Shown here one piece after another: positions 27,812-36,426 of a stretch of DNA of 64,000 bases. The stretch lies in NCBI RefSeq assembly GCF_009709555.1, contig NZ_WJBG01000117.1, forward strand, positions 124,001 to 188,000, given 5' to 3'. How positions within the stretch are numbered: position 1 is the stretch's first letter; every line of letters starts with the position of its first letter. A program made the translations under genes and the position numbers. The notes below the pieces were generated by a model. The model was not told the DNA's origin. It made no database searches and saw only the letters and a list, made by a program, of their open reading frames with translations. The DNA is from Streptomyces blattellae. GTDB lineage: Bacteria > Actinomycetota > Actinomycetes > Streptomycetales > Streptomycetaceae.

Positions 27812-27912
27812 GGTGCATTCGATGCAATCGATGCGGTGAACGCGGTAAATGCGGTGGACGCGGTCGGGCTGATCGCCGTTCCCAGCTCGACCGGGACCGG
27901 ATGATCAGCCCG
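27812..27912. repeat. Six 9-bp tandem units followed by a long-loop inverted repeat
   Basis: Six 9-bp units (GGTGCATTC, GATGCAATC, GATGCGGTG, AACGCGGTA, AATGCGGTG, GACGCGGTC) run from 27812 to 27865. Directly after them CGGGCTGATC (27865-27874) and GATCAGCCCG (27903-27912) form a perfect 10-bp stem around 28 bases, possibly the pepN terminator. The rest of the 305-bp gap to 28084 holds the decarboxylase leader. I find no iron box there. Confidence 0.7.
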
Positions 27913-28083
27913 AGGCGAAACCCGTGACCGCAAAGCGGGCCCGGCCGCAAGTCCGACACCCCCAACACATTTTCCCCGCACGGAAGTACCCCCATTCGGG
28001 TTCCGATCGTTGGGCTTTTCGGGCGCCACCACGCAACCGCGTACAAGCTGGAACCCCCTCTGCCCGGCGCCCGGAGGACACCC

Positions 28084-29637
28084 ATGAGCACGCTGCCGCC
28101 CCAAGGACCCGAGGGCCCTCACGCCCTGCGGCGACTGCTCGACACCGTCCTCGACGCGCTCCACACCGGCGAGCGGGCACGAAGCGGCCCACTGCCCGCG
28201 GGAGGCCCGGAGGCGGTCGCCGCGCGCGTGCGGGACGCGGTGGGTGACGTACTGCCCGACGCAGGCGACCCGGAAGCCCTGCGCGTCCTCGTGCACGCCG
28301 TCGCCGAAGGCGCCGCCGACCCCGCGCACCCACTGTGCGCGGCCCACCTCCACTGCCCACCCCTCGCAGTCGCCACCGCGGCCGACCTCGCCGCATCGGC
28401 CCTCAACCCGTCCCTCGACTCCTGGGACCAGGCCCCGGCCGCCTCAGAACTGGAAACACTGGTCACACGGGCACTCGCGGCGGAGATCTACCCGGCCGAG
28501 CCGGCAGAACACGCCGCCACCACCGACGCCCTCCCCACGACCGCCGCCGCGGAAGCCCTCCCCACGACCGCCGCCCCGGCCGCCCCCGCCGACGACCCCG
28601 CCGCCCCCGCCGACGCCCCGGCCGCCCCCGCCGCCGCCCCGGCCGCCCCCGCCGACGACCCCGCCGCCCCCGCCGCCGCCCCGGCCGCCCCCGCCAGCGC
28701 CCTCATCACCACCGGCGGAACGGAATCCAACCAACTCGCCCTCCTCCTCGCCCGCGAAGCACACGGCACGAGCCTGCGGCTGGTCGTCGGCGCCAACGCG
28801 CACCACTCGCTGCCCCGCGCCGCCTGGCTGCTCGGCCTCCCCGACCCCGTCGTCGTACCCGCGCCCACCGGCACCCTCGACCCCGCCGCCCTCGACCGAG
28901 CCCTCGCCGCGCTCCCCGGCCCGATCCTCGTAGCCGCCACCGCAGGCACCACCGACGCCGGACTCATCGACCCCCTCCCCGACATCGCCGCACTCTGCCG
29001 AACCCACCGCGCACGACTCCACATCGACGCGGCCTACGGCGGCCCCCTCCTCTTCAGCCACCAGCACCGCGCGAAACTCACCGGACTGACAGCCGCCGAC
29101 ACCGTCACCCTCGACCTGCACAAACTCGGCTGGCAGCCGGTCGCCGCCGGACTCCTCGCCGTCAAGGACACCCGCGACCTGGCCGCGCTGCACCACCACG
29201 CCGACTACCTCAACGCCGCCGACGACACCGAAGCCGGCCTCCCCGACCTGCTCGGCCGCGCCCTGCGTACCACCCGCCGCCCCGACGCCCTCAAAATCGC
29301 CGTCACCCTCAAAACCCTCGGCCGGAGAGGACTCGGCGAACTCGTCGATCAAGTCTGCGACCACGCCCACGAGTTCGCCACGCTCGTACACGATCATCCC
29401 GGATTCGAGCTCTACGACACACCCACCATCAGCACCGTCCTGTTCCGGCCCACCGCGGCCGGCGACGACACCGTCGCCGCCATACGCCGACAACTCCTCA
29501 CCGACGGCCGCGCCGTCCTCGGCCGGGCACACCTCGCCGGCCGACTCTGGCTCAAAGCGACCCTCCTCAACCCCGTCACCCGGCCAGACGACCTCGCCGG
29601 ACTCCTGAAACTCGTGGAAGGAACCACCCCCCGATGA
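28084..29637 (+). CDS. PLP-dependent group II decarboxylase (DesA-like)
   Basis: A 517-residue pyridoxal-phosphate decarboxylase. The segments LITTGGTESNQLALLLARE, the PLP-stacking His in ANAHHSLPRAAWLLGL, the Asp in LHIDAAYGG, and the Schiff-base Lys in LDLHKLGWQPVAAG are all present. The closest relatives by eye are lysine or diaminobutyrate decarboxylases such as DesA, which makes cadaverine for desferrioxamine. It overlaps the next gene, an N-hydroxylase, by 4 bp (ATGA). Unusually, residues 165-206 are six copies of a PAAPAxx heptapeptide inserted just before the first PLP motif. Substrate is unproven. Confidence 0.82.
   Translation: MSTLPPQGPEGPHALRRLLDTVLDALHTGERARSGPLPAGGPEAVAARVRDAVGDVLPDAGDPEALRVLVHAVAEGAADPAHPLCAAHLHCPPLAVATAADLAASALNPSLDSWDQAPAASELETLVTRALAAEIYPAEPAEHAATTDALPTTAAAEALPTTAAPAAPADDPAAPADAPAAPAAAPAAPADDPAAPAAAPAAPASALITTGGTESNQLALLLAREAHGTSLRLVVGANAHHSLPRAAWLLGLPDPVVVPAPTGTLDPAALDRALAALPGPILVAATAGTTDAGLIDPLPDIAALCRTHRARLHIDAAYGGPLLFSHQHRAKLTGLTAADTVTLDLHKLGWQPVAAGLLAVKDTRDLAALHHHADYLNAADDTEAGLPDLLGRALRTTRRPDALKIAVTLKTLGRRGLGELVDQVCDHAHEFATLVHDHPGFELYDTPTISTVLFRPTAAGDDTVAAIRRQLLTDGRAVLGRAHLAGRLWLKATLLNPVTRPDDLAGLLKLVEGTTPR
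28576..28701. repeat. Six in-frame 21-bp repeats in the decarboxylase gene
   Basis: Six units of 21 bp (CCGGCCGCCCCCGCC followed by two variable codons) encode PAAPADD, PAAPADA, PAAPAAA, PAAPADD, PAAPAAA and PAAPASA. A 21-bp direct repeat encoding ALPTTAA lies just upstream (about 28528-28572). The array lengthens a loop normally of a few residues before the PLP motif TTGGTESN. Confidence 0.9.
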
Positions 29638-31058
29638 CCAACCCCCCACACCACGAGGCCGACACCCCCCGCGACCTCGTCGGCATCGGCATCGGCCCCT
29701 TCAACCTCTCCCTCGCCGCCCTCGCCGACCCCCTGGCCGAACTCGACACCGTCTTCTACGACCAGCGCCCCACCTTCGCCTGGCACCCCGGCCTGCTCAT
29801 CGAAGGCGCCACCATCCAAGTCCCCTTCCTCGCCGACCTGGTCACCCTCGCCGACCCCGCCAGCCCCTGGACCTTCCTCAACTACCTCAAGGCCCGCGAC
29901 AGGCTCTTCCCCTTCTACTTCGCCGAGCGCTTCCACATCCAGCGCACCGAATACGACGCCTACTGCCGCTGGGTCGCCGAAAACCTCCCCGCACTCCACT
30001 TCGGCCACCAGGTCGACGCCGTCCGCTTCAACCCCGAACGCGACGTCTTCGAAGTCGACTTCACCCAACTCGGCACCGACGGCGAAGCCGAATCCCTCGG
30101 CCGCACCTATACCCGCAACATCGTCCTCGGCATCGGCACCGAACCCCACATCCCCGAACCACTCAAACCCCTCGTCGAAGCACCCGCCGTCCCCGTCATC
30201 CACGCCGCCGACTACGCCGGCCACCGCGACACCCTGCTCGCCGCCGCACACGTCACCGTCATCGGATCAGGACAATCCGGCGCCGAAATCTTCCTCGACC
30301 TGCTCCGCCACCGCCCCGCCGGCCGCGAACAACTCCACTGGCTCGGCCGCACCGAAGCCTTCGCACCCATGGAGTACTCCAAACTCGGCCTCGAACACTT
30401 CACCCCCGACTACACCCGCTACTTCCACGCCCTCGCCGAACCCGTCCGCGACCGCCTCATCACCTCCCAATGGCAGCTCCACAAAGGCATCGACAGCGAC
30501 ACCATCGCCGCCATCCACGACGAGCTCTACCGCCGCACCCTGCACGGCGGCTGGCCCGACGCCGTCCTCACCCCAGGCGTCCGCGTCCGCACCGCAGGAC
30601 GCGTCGCCACCACCAAAATCGAACTGCACCTCGAACACACCCAGCAGAACACCCGCTCCCGCCTCACTACCGACGCCGTCGTCCTCGCCACCGGCTACCG
30701 CGAACGCCCCCTCGACCGCATCCTCGCCGGCCTCGACCCCTACATGCGCCGCGACAGCCGCGAACGCCCCCGCATCGACCAACAGTTCCGCCTCGTCCTC
30801 GACCCCACCGTCGCCGGCTCCGGCTGCCACATCTACGTCCAGAACGCCGAACAGCACACCCACGGCGTGGGCACCCCCGACCTCGGCCTCGCCGCCTGGC
30901 GCAGCGCCACCATCCTCAACTGCCTCACCGGCAAGGACACCTACCCCCTCCCACGCCGCACCGCCTTCACCACCTTCGGCCTCGAACCCCAACCCCAACC
31001 CCACATCCCAGCCACCCGCCGGCCCCGCCCCCTCACCCCCCTCCTCGACGGACGCTGA
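29634..31058 (+). CDS. Lysine/ornithine/diamine N-hydroxylase family flavoprotein (DesB-like)
   Basis: A 474-residue FAD/NADPH N-monooxygenase of the SidA/IucD/DesB family. It shows the FAD loop GIGIGPFNLSLAALADPL (residues 17-34), the substrate-site FAWHPGLLIEGATIQVPFL, the NADPH loop VTVIGSGQSGAEIFLDLL (about 205), and the C-terminal VLATGYRERPLD. Such enzymes hydroxylate a side-chain amine, here perhaps the diamine made by the overlapping DesA-like decarboxylase, giving a hydroxamate precursor. The acyltransferase and NIS synthetase that would complete a siderophore are not in the window. No iron box precedes the pair. Confidence 0.87.
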   Translation: MTNPPHHEADTPRDLVGIGIGPFNLSLAALADPLAELDTVFYDQRPTFAWHPGLLIEGATIQVPFLADLVTLADPASPWTFLNYLKARDRLFPFYFAERFHIQRTEYDAYCRWVAENLPALHFGHQVDAVRFNPERDVFEVDFTQLGTDGEAESLGRTYTRNIVLGIGTEPHIPEPLKPLVEAPAVPVIHAADYAGHRDTLLAAAHVTVIGSGQSGAEIFLDLLRHRPAGREQLHWLGRTEAFAPMEYSKLGLEHFTPDYTRYFHALAEPVRDRLITSQWQLHKGIDSDTIAAIHDELYRRTLHGGWPDAVLTPGVRVRTAGRVATTKIELHLEHTQQNTRSRLTTDAVVLATGYRERPLDRILAGLDPYMRRDSRERPRIDQQFRLVLDPTVAGSGCHIYVQNAEQHTHGVGTPDLGLAAWRSATILNCLTGKDTYPLPRRTAFTTFGLEPQPQPHIPATRRPRPLTPLLDGR

Positions 31059-31063
31059 CACGA

Positions 31064-31097
31064 CAACGGCGCCGGAGCGAACGCCCCGACGCCGTTG
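31064..31097. terminator. Bidirectional hairpin between convergent genes
   Basis: CAACGGCG (31064-31071) pairs with CGCCGTTG (31090-31097) around an 18-base loop, in the 55-bp space between the N-hydroxylase stop and the 5'-nucleotidase stop. Position and structure suit a shared terminator. Confidence 0.6.
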
Positions 31098-31113
31098 ACC
31101 CGAACCCCTCGCC

Positions 31114-32919
31114 CTAGAACACAGGCGTACCGTCCCGCGTCAGCCTCCAGTCCACCGACGCAAAGTCCTTCGGATCCAGCACACCCTTCGCCGTCACCCA
31201 CTCCGCGATCCGCGTACGGATCTCCGTCGACTCCGACCACACCTCCTGCGCCGATGCCACATGCGGGAACGCACCCCCGCCATTCGCCCGGTAGTTGTTC
31301 ACCGCGAACACAAACCCCTGGGCATCATCCAGCGCCGCACCGCCGTACATCACATTCTTGATCCGCGAACCCGCCGCCTGCGCGACATCGATCTCGTACG
31401 ACAACCCCGACACGTAGTCGTAGTTGTAATCCGGGCGGCCACCCGCGTTCGTCAGCTTCTCCACATCGACCGCGGCACCCGCCGCCGTCTGCACGAAATA
31501 CTCCGCCGAATACTCCAGATACGCCTTGATCTGCGCACCCGTCATCAACTTCGCGACCAGCGTGTTGTCATACACATACAGACCCGACAGATCCCGGATC
31601 GTCACATCCCCGGCCGGAATCTCCGACGTCCGCGAAAACGGCGACGCCTGCGCGATCACCGGAAGCGACGCATACTCCGAACCCGCCAACGCCGCCCTGA
31701 CCACGTCCTCCTGCACCTTTGTGATCAGATCGATGATCGGGGCGTCCTTATAGCGGGCATCCACCGTCGTCAGCGTCTCCGTGGCCGTACCGACGACCTG
31801 GTTGACGTACTCGACCACGATGTCGTGATCGTCCTTCAGCAGCTTCGTGATCCTCGGATCGTCGGCGACCGTCTTCGAATCGCGCACCGTCGCGGTCACC
31901 CCCTCGACCCTCCAGCGGCCCTTCTCGAAGACCAACTCGAAGTCGAACAACGACAACCGCTCCGCAAAACACAGCGGCTCCGACAACACCACCGTCTTGC
32001 CGGTCTTCTCATTCGTGACCAGCAGCTCCGCGATCTCCGTATGCGCATGACCCACCAGGATCGCGTCGATACCCGGCACCTGCTGGGCCACCAGCGCCGA
32101 CGAGTTCTCGACATACGGCAGCTGATCACCGTACGACGACGTACCCGACGAACCCGAGTGCGCCGACACGACCACCACATCCGCGCCCATCGACCGCAGC
32201 CTCGGCACCCACTTCGCCGCCTGCTCCTCCAGACCCGGGAACGTCAGCTTCCCCTCGACATACGCCTTGTCCCAGATCGCGATACCAGGATTCGTCAGCC
32301 CCAGCACGGCGACCTTCACCGGCGGAGCGCCCGGCACACGGAACTTCTTGATGAAGTACGGCGGGAAAGCGGGCCGGAGAGTCTTCGCGTCCAGCGCGTT
32401 CGCACCCAGCAGCGGGAAGTCGCACTGCTCCTCGAACTTCCGCAGCGTCTCGATGCCGTAGTTGAACTCATGATTGCCCAGCGCCACCGCGTCATACCCG
32501 ATCGCGTTCATCGCCGCCGCCATCGGATGAATCGGACCGCCCTCGGCGGTGATCGGGTCCACCTTCGCGTAGTAGTACGTCAGCGGAGTTCCCTGGATCG
32601 TGTCGCCCGCATCCAGCAACAGCGTATTGCGGCGCCCCTTCTCCTCCCGGACCTGGTTCACCAGCGTCGAAATCCGGGCCAGACCCTGCGCATTGCCCCT
32701 GGCGTCCGAGTACTCCGCGTTCTTGAAATAGTCCCAGTTGAAGATGTGCCCGTGCAGATCCGTCGTGCCCATCACCGTCAGGGAATACCGCTTCGCCGGC
32801 TTCCGCCCCTTCTTCACCTCCGCGGCCTGAGCCGCCGGAGCCGCCGCCGCACCGGCGATCGCAACCCCCGCCCCGGTCACGGCGGACTTCTGCAGGAACT
32901 TCCGACGGTTCAGCGGCAT
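31114..32919 (-). CDS. Secreted bifunctional 5'-nucleotidase / 2',3'-cyclic phosphodiesterase
   Basis: A 601-residue exported phosphoesterase. The N-terminus PLNRRKFLQKSAVTG and an alanine-rich hydrophobic run ending APAAQAAE form a twin-arginine signal peptide. The metallophosphatase domain follows: TTDLHGHIFNWDYF, DAGDTIQGTP, LGNHEFNYG, and a VGHAHTEI histidine pair, which together bind two metal ions. The C-terminal half (about 370-600) is the 5'-nucleotidase domain with the NYRANGGGAFPH substrate loop. It would release phosphate and nucleosides outside the cell. No PHO box was recognised upstream in 32920-33097. Confidence 0.92.
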   Translation of the reverse strand: MPLNRRKFLQKSAVTGAGVAIAGAAAAPAAQAAEVKKGRKPAKRYSLTVMGTTDLHGHIFNWDYFKNAEYSDARGNAQGLARISTLVNQVREEKGRRNTLLLDAGDTIQGTPLTYYYAKVDPITAEGGPIHPMAAAMNAIGYDAVALGNHEFNYGIETLRKFEEQCDFPLLGANALDAKTLRPAFPPYFIKKFRVPGAPPVKVAVLGLTNPGIAIWDKAYVEGKLTFPGLEEQAAKWVPRLRSMGADVVVVSAHSGSSGTSSYGDQLPYVENSSALVAQQVPGIDAILVGHAHTEIAELLVTNEKTGKTVVLSEPLCFAERLSLFDFELVFEKGRWRVEGVTATVRDSKTVADDPRITKLLKDDHDIVVEYVNQVVGTATETLTTVDARYKDAPIIDLITKVQEDVVRAALAGSEYASLPVIAQASPFSRTSEIPAGDVTIRDLSGLYVYDNTLVAKLMTGAQIKAYLEYSAEYFVQTAAGAAVDVEKLTNAGGRPDYNYDYVSGLSYEIDVAQAAGSRIKNVMYGGAALDDAQGFVFAVNNYRANGGGAFPHVASAQEVWSESTEIRTRIAEWVTAKGVLDPKDFASVDWRLTRDGTPVF

Positions 32920-33097
32920 CTCTGGACACTCCTCGGGCCTCGGTCAACGGCGCGCGCAGACCGACGACGGTCACAACGCGCGTAGATTCTGACCCGCACA
33001 TGCCCAGCAGCAACAGGTCCCTCAGGTTTCGATCTGATGACCCGACCCACGAACTCGCCCACCCCGTAAGCGAGTAAGGCATGACAGAGTGGGGCGT

Positions 33098-33808
33098 ATG
33101 ACCACACCACCCACCGACGAACCCCACCCCGCCGTCCCCTACGGCACCCCCGACGCCCCCCGCATCGCCGTCCGCGGCGAAGCCCGCCTCGAAGTCGACC
33201 CCGAAATCGCCCGCATCGTCGTCACCGTCACCACCCGCGGCAAAGACCGCCGCACCGCCCTCGACGACCTCACCCGCCGCAACACCACCACCCTCGACCT
33301 CATCAAGAGCTACGGCGACGCAGTCGAACGCCTCGAAACCGGTGCCTTCTCCATCAGCCCCGAACTCAAGGAAAAAGGCCGCGGCGAACGCATCCACGCC
33401 TACCACGGCCGCGTCCACATCACCGCCGAACTCACCGACTTCACCGCCCTCGGCGAACTCACCACCCGCCTCGCCGACCAAGAACTCACCCGCGTCGACG
33501 GCCCCACATGGGCCCTCCGCCCCAACTCACCCGCCCACCGCCAAGCCCGCCAACAGGCCGTGAAGGAAGCCGTCCAGCGGGCCAAGGAGTACGCCGAAGC
33601 CCTCGGCACCTCACTCGCCGCCCTCGTCGAACTAGCCGACATCGGCGCCGAAAACACCGAGCGCTACGCCACCGCAGGCAACGCCCGCATGCGCTCCGCA
33701 GCCTTCGCCGCCGAAGACGCCGCCGCCCCCCTCGACCTCGAACCTCAACGCCAACACGTCTACGCCCAGGTCAATGCACGCTTCACCATGGCGCCGCCCC
33801 GCCTGTGA
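33098..33808 (+). CDS. SIMPL-domain protein (DUF541)
   Basis: A 236-residue protein whose bulk is one SIMPL (DUF541) domain: IAVRGEARLEVDPEIARIVV at the start, a repeated beta-alpha pattern, then ARQQAVKEAVQRAKEYAEAL and a C-terminal VYAQVNARFTM strand. The domain is common in bacteria but its biochemical role is poorly defined; relatives form ring- or shell-like oligomers or sit in the envelope. No signal peptide is seen here. ATG 33098 is used; a GTG 9 bases earlier is possible. It is divergent from the 5'-nucleotidase and 132 bp before pyruvate kinase. Confidence 0.85.
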   Translation: MTTPPTDEPHPAVPYGTPDAPRIAVRGEARLEVDPEIARIVVTVTTRGKDRRTALDDLTRRNTTTLDLIKSYGDAVERLETGAFSISPELKEKGRGERIHAYHGRVHITAELTDFTALGELTTRLADQELTRVDGPTWALRPNSPAHRQARQQAVKEAVQRAKEYAEALGTSLAALVELADIGAENTERYATAGNARMRSAAFAAEDAAAPLDLEPQRQHVYAQVNARFTMAPPRL

Positions 33809-33940
33809 CCCGCGTACGGAATGCTCATCAGAGCACCCCTCCGCACAATTCAACACTTGTCAACAGCCCTTTGCTTAAAGGTTGTTGAGTAGTCACCCAA
33901 GACCAAATCTCTACCCGCCGGTAAGCTCTAGGCTCGAAAC

Positions 33941-35371
33941 ATGCGCCGAGCAAAAATCGTCTGCACCCTGGGCCCCGCAACCGACTCATACGACCAGATC
34001 AAGGCACTGGTCGAAGCCGGAATGGACGTCGCCCGATTCAACCTCAGCCACGGCAGCTACGCCGACCACGAGGAGCGCTACCAGCACGTCCGCAAGGCCT
34101 CCGACGAGACCGGCCGCAGCGTCGGCATCCTCGCCGACCTTCAAGGCCCGAAGATCCGACTCGGCCGCTTCACCGAAGGCCCCGTACTCCTTGAACGCGG
34201 CGACACCTTCACCATCACCGTCGAAGAACACGCTCAGGGTGACCAGCAACAGTGCGGCACCACGTACGCCGGCCTCGCCACCGACGTCACCATCGGTGAG
34301 CGCATCCTCGTCGACGACGGCAAGGTCTGCCTGGAGGTCACCGGGGTCGACGGCCCCCGCGTCCACACCACGGTCGTCGAAGGCGGCATGGTCTCCGACA
34401 ACAAGGGCCTCAACCTTCCCGGCGTCGCCGTCTCCGTCCCCGCCCTCTCCGACAAGGACGAAGCCGACCTCCGCTGGGCCCTGCGCACGGGCTTCGACGT
34501 CATCGCCCTCTCCTTCGTCCGCAGCGGCCGCGACATCGACGACGTCCACCGCATCATGGACGAAGAAGGCCGCCGCCTCCCCGTGATCGCCAAGGTCGAG
34601 AAGCCGCAAGCCGTCGACGCCGTCGACGACATCGTCGCCGCCTTCGACGGCATCATGGTCGCGCGCGGTGACCTCGGCGTGGAAATGCCGCTGGAGCAGG
34701 TCCCCATCGTCCAAAAGCGCGCCATCAAACTCGCCAAGCGCAACGCCAAGCCGGTCATCGTCGCGACCCAGATGCTCGACTCGATGATCGACAACTCCCG
34801 CCCGACCCGCGCCGAGGCGAGCGACGTCGCCAACGCGGTCATCGACGGCACGGACGCGGTCATGCTGTCCGGCGAAACCAGCGTCGGCAAGTACCCGATC
34901 GAGACAGTCCGCACGATGGCGAAGATCGTCGAAGCCGCCGAGGAGGACATCCTGGCCAAGGGCCTCCCCCCACTGACCGAACGCAACAAGCCCCGCACAC
35001 AAGGCGGTGCGGTGGCCCGTGCGGCAGCGGAGATGGGCGACTTCCTCGGCGCGAAGTTCCTCGTCGCCTTCACCCAGTCCGGAGACACGGCCCGCCGCCT
35101 GTCCCGCTACCGCTCCCCGATCCCCCTGCTCGCCTTCACACCGGAGCCGGCGACGCGGTCCCAGCTGAACCTGACGTGGGGCGTGGAGACGTTCCTCGGC
35201 CCGCACGTCGACTCCACGGACGCGATGGTCGACCAGGTGGACGAGCTCCTCCTGAAGTACGGCCGCTGCGAACAGGGCGACATCGTCGTCATCACCGCGG
35301 GTTCCCCACCCGGCGTCTCAGGCTCGACGAACCTCGTCCGGGTGCATCACATCGGCGAGGACGACAAGTAG
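33941..35371 (+). CDS. pyk: Pyruvate kinase
   Basis: A 476-residue glycolytic enzyme making ATP and pyruvate from phosphoenolpyruvate and ADP. Visible are RRAKIVCTLGPATDS, FNLSHGSYADHEE, DLQGPKIRLGRF, the active-site Lys in VIAKVEKPQAV, MVARGDLGVEMPLEQVP (about 239-255), and the MLDSM/PTRAEASDVANAV helix that positions the substrate. The C-terminal domain carries the allosteric site. It appears monocistronic. Streptomyces often have two pyk genes; which paralogue this is cannot be told from the window alone. Confidence 0.96.
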   Translation: MRRAKIVCTLGPATDSYDQIKALVEAGMDVARFNLSHGSYADHEERYQHVRKASDETGRSVGILADLQGPKIRLGRFTEGPVLLERGDTFTITVEEHAQGDQQQCGTTYAGLATDVTIGERILVDDGKVCLEVTGVDGPRVHTTVVEGGMVSDNKGLNLPGVAVSVPALSDKDEADLRWALRTGFDVIALSFVRSGRDIDDVHRIMDEEGRRLPVIAKVEKPQAVDAVDDIVAAFDGIMVARGDLGVEMPLEQVPIVQKRAIKLAKRNAKPVIVATQMLDSMIDNSRPTRAEASDVANAVIDGTDAVMLSGETSVGKYPIETVRTMAKIVEAAEEDILAKGLPPLTERNKPRTQGGAVARAAAEMGDFLGAKFLVAFTQSGDTARRLSRYRSPIPLLAFTPEPATRSQLNLTWGVETFLGPHVDSTDAMVDQVDELLLKYGRCEQGDIVVITAGSPPGVSGSTNLVRVHHIGEDDK

Positions 35372-35383
35372 GCGGCTCGGTGT

Positions 35384-36196
35384 TCAGTACTTGGGGCCAA
35401 TGTGGGCGTCCATCAGGGCTACGGAGGCTTTGCGGGCGACCGAGATGTTGTACGGGTTGCCGTTCCGGGTGCAGTGCGTCCACTCGATGCCGAGTTTGTC
35501 GAGGGTGTCGGTGTAGAGCTGCCGGATGTCGTCGGAGACGTTGGTGAAGAAGTACCGGGGGTATTCGTAGCGCTTGCGCTCACCGGCGACGATTCGGGTC
35601 GTCCAGTTGGTGATGCGGCAGCCGTCGGAGTGGATGAGGCCGCGGATGAATTCCCAGCGGTGGGCGTCGACGATTTCCTGCTGCCAGGGTTCGAGTGCGA
35701 TGCGGCGGTCGTGCTTCTTGCCGGGGCCGTGCTGGGGGAACATGCAGATCCAGTGCTTGGTGTACGACTTCACCTCGACGCAGCCCGGTTTGTAGCGCTG
35801 CGTCACGCTAGGCAGGGGCATCACCCTGCGCATGGCGTCCTCGGCGGCGGCGATCAGGCCCGTCTGCGTGGCGTTGCAGAAGACGGACAAGTGGTGCTGC
35901 TTGCGCTTCGAGATGATGTGACCGTCGCCGAGGTAGAGGCCCAGGAGGTAGGCGTACGCGGCTCGGTCGAAGTCGAGGCCTGTGCACTGGGGGCAGTCCG
36001 TGGGCTGCTCGTAGGTTTCGCCTCGTAGCCTGCGATCTTCGCTGCGCCACCAGCCGACGGTCCCCCGCGGAACGTTGAGGCGAGCTGCGACTATGCGATT
36101 CGGGATGCCTTGGCGCATGAGTGCGACAGCTTGTGCTCGAATCGAAGGGTTGTGTTGCTCCATGTGGCCACACTCGGTGAACGATCGCGACGACAC
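35384..36196 (-). CDS. Free-standing LAGLIDADG homing-endonuclease-like protein with HTH
   Basis: A 270-residue protein (259 if it starts at ATG 36163). The N-terminus is a helix-turn-helix (RAQAVALMRQGIPNRIVAAR, then VPRGTVGWWRSEDRR). A CPQC pair follows. The body carries two LAGLIDADG-type helices, YLLGLYLGDGHI and FIRGLIHSDGCRI, each with the acidic residue that binds the catalytic metal. This is a monomeric two-motif endonuclease, or a relative adapted as a regulator. It sits between the pyk stop (12 bp away, convergent) and the tRNA-Leu gene, inside no intron or intein, which suggests a mobile insertion. Its own target site is unknown. Confidence 0.8.
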   Translation of the reverse strand: MSSRSFTECGHMEQHNPSIRAQAVALMRQGIPNRIVAARLNVPRGTVGWWRSEDRRLRGETYEQPTDCPQCTGLDFDRAAYAYLLGLYLGDGHIISKRKQHHLSVFCNATQTGLIAAAEDAMRRVMPLPSVTQRYKPGCVEVKSYTKHWICMFPQHGPGKKHDRRIALEPWQQEIVDAHRWEFIRGLIHSDGCRITNWTTRIVAGERKRYEYPRYFFTNVSDDIRQLYTDTLDKLGIEWTHCTRNGNPYNISVARKASVALMDAHIGPKY

Positions 36197-36249
36197 GCAG
36201 CGAAAAGCGGATGTTCACGAGAACGTGGACACCCGCTTCTGGTCAGAAG

Positions 36250-36332
36250 TGCCGGGTGCGGGATTCGAACCCGCACGTCCTTTCGGACAGATGTGTTTGA
36301 GACATCAGCGTCTGCCATTCCGCCAACCCGGC
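36250..36332 (-). tRNA. tRNA-Leu (anticodon CAA)
   Basis: On the minus strand, from 36332 to 36250, an 83-base class II tRNA folds cleanly. The acceptor stem is GCCGGGT/ACCCGGC with discriminator A. The D arm contains GGCGGAATGGCAGAC. The anticodon stem is GATGT/ACATC with loop CTCAAAC, giving anticodon CAA (reads UUG). A long variable arm TGTCCGAAAGGACG and the T arm GCGGGTTCGAATCCCGC follow. CCA is not encoded. A LAGLIDADG gene lies 53 bp beyond its 3' end. Confidence 0.95.
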
Positions 36333-36426
36333 TGGTGACCCCTGAGGAGTGTACCGGGTGACCAAGCCGACCTGCAGCTAGGTAGGCTCTTGGGAGCAGC
36401 ACCCCTGCCCTGAACAAGGAGCCCCC

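Noticed and set aside
27779..28083. Iron box before the DesA/DesB-like pair
   Set aside because: I searched for TWAGGTWAGSCTWACCTWA-like sequence in the 305-bp leader and found none.
28335..29600. Arginine/proline-rich open frame over the decarboxylase gene
   Set aside because: It is an alternate-frame shadow of a GC-rich gene; the sequence is low complexity and the true frame carries all PLP motifs.
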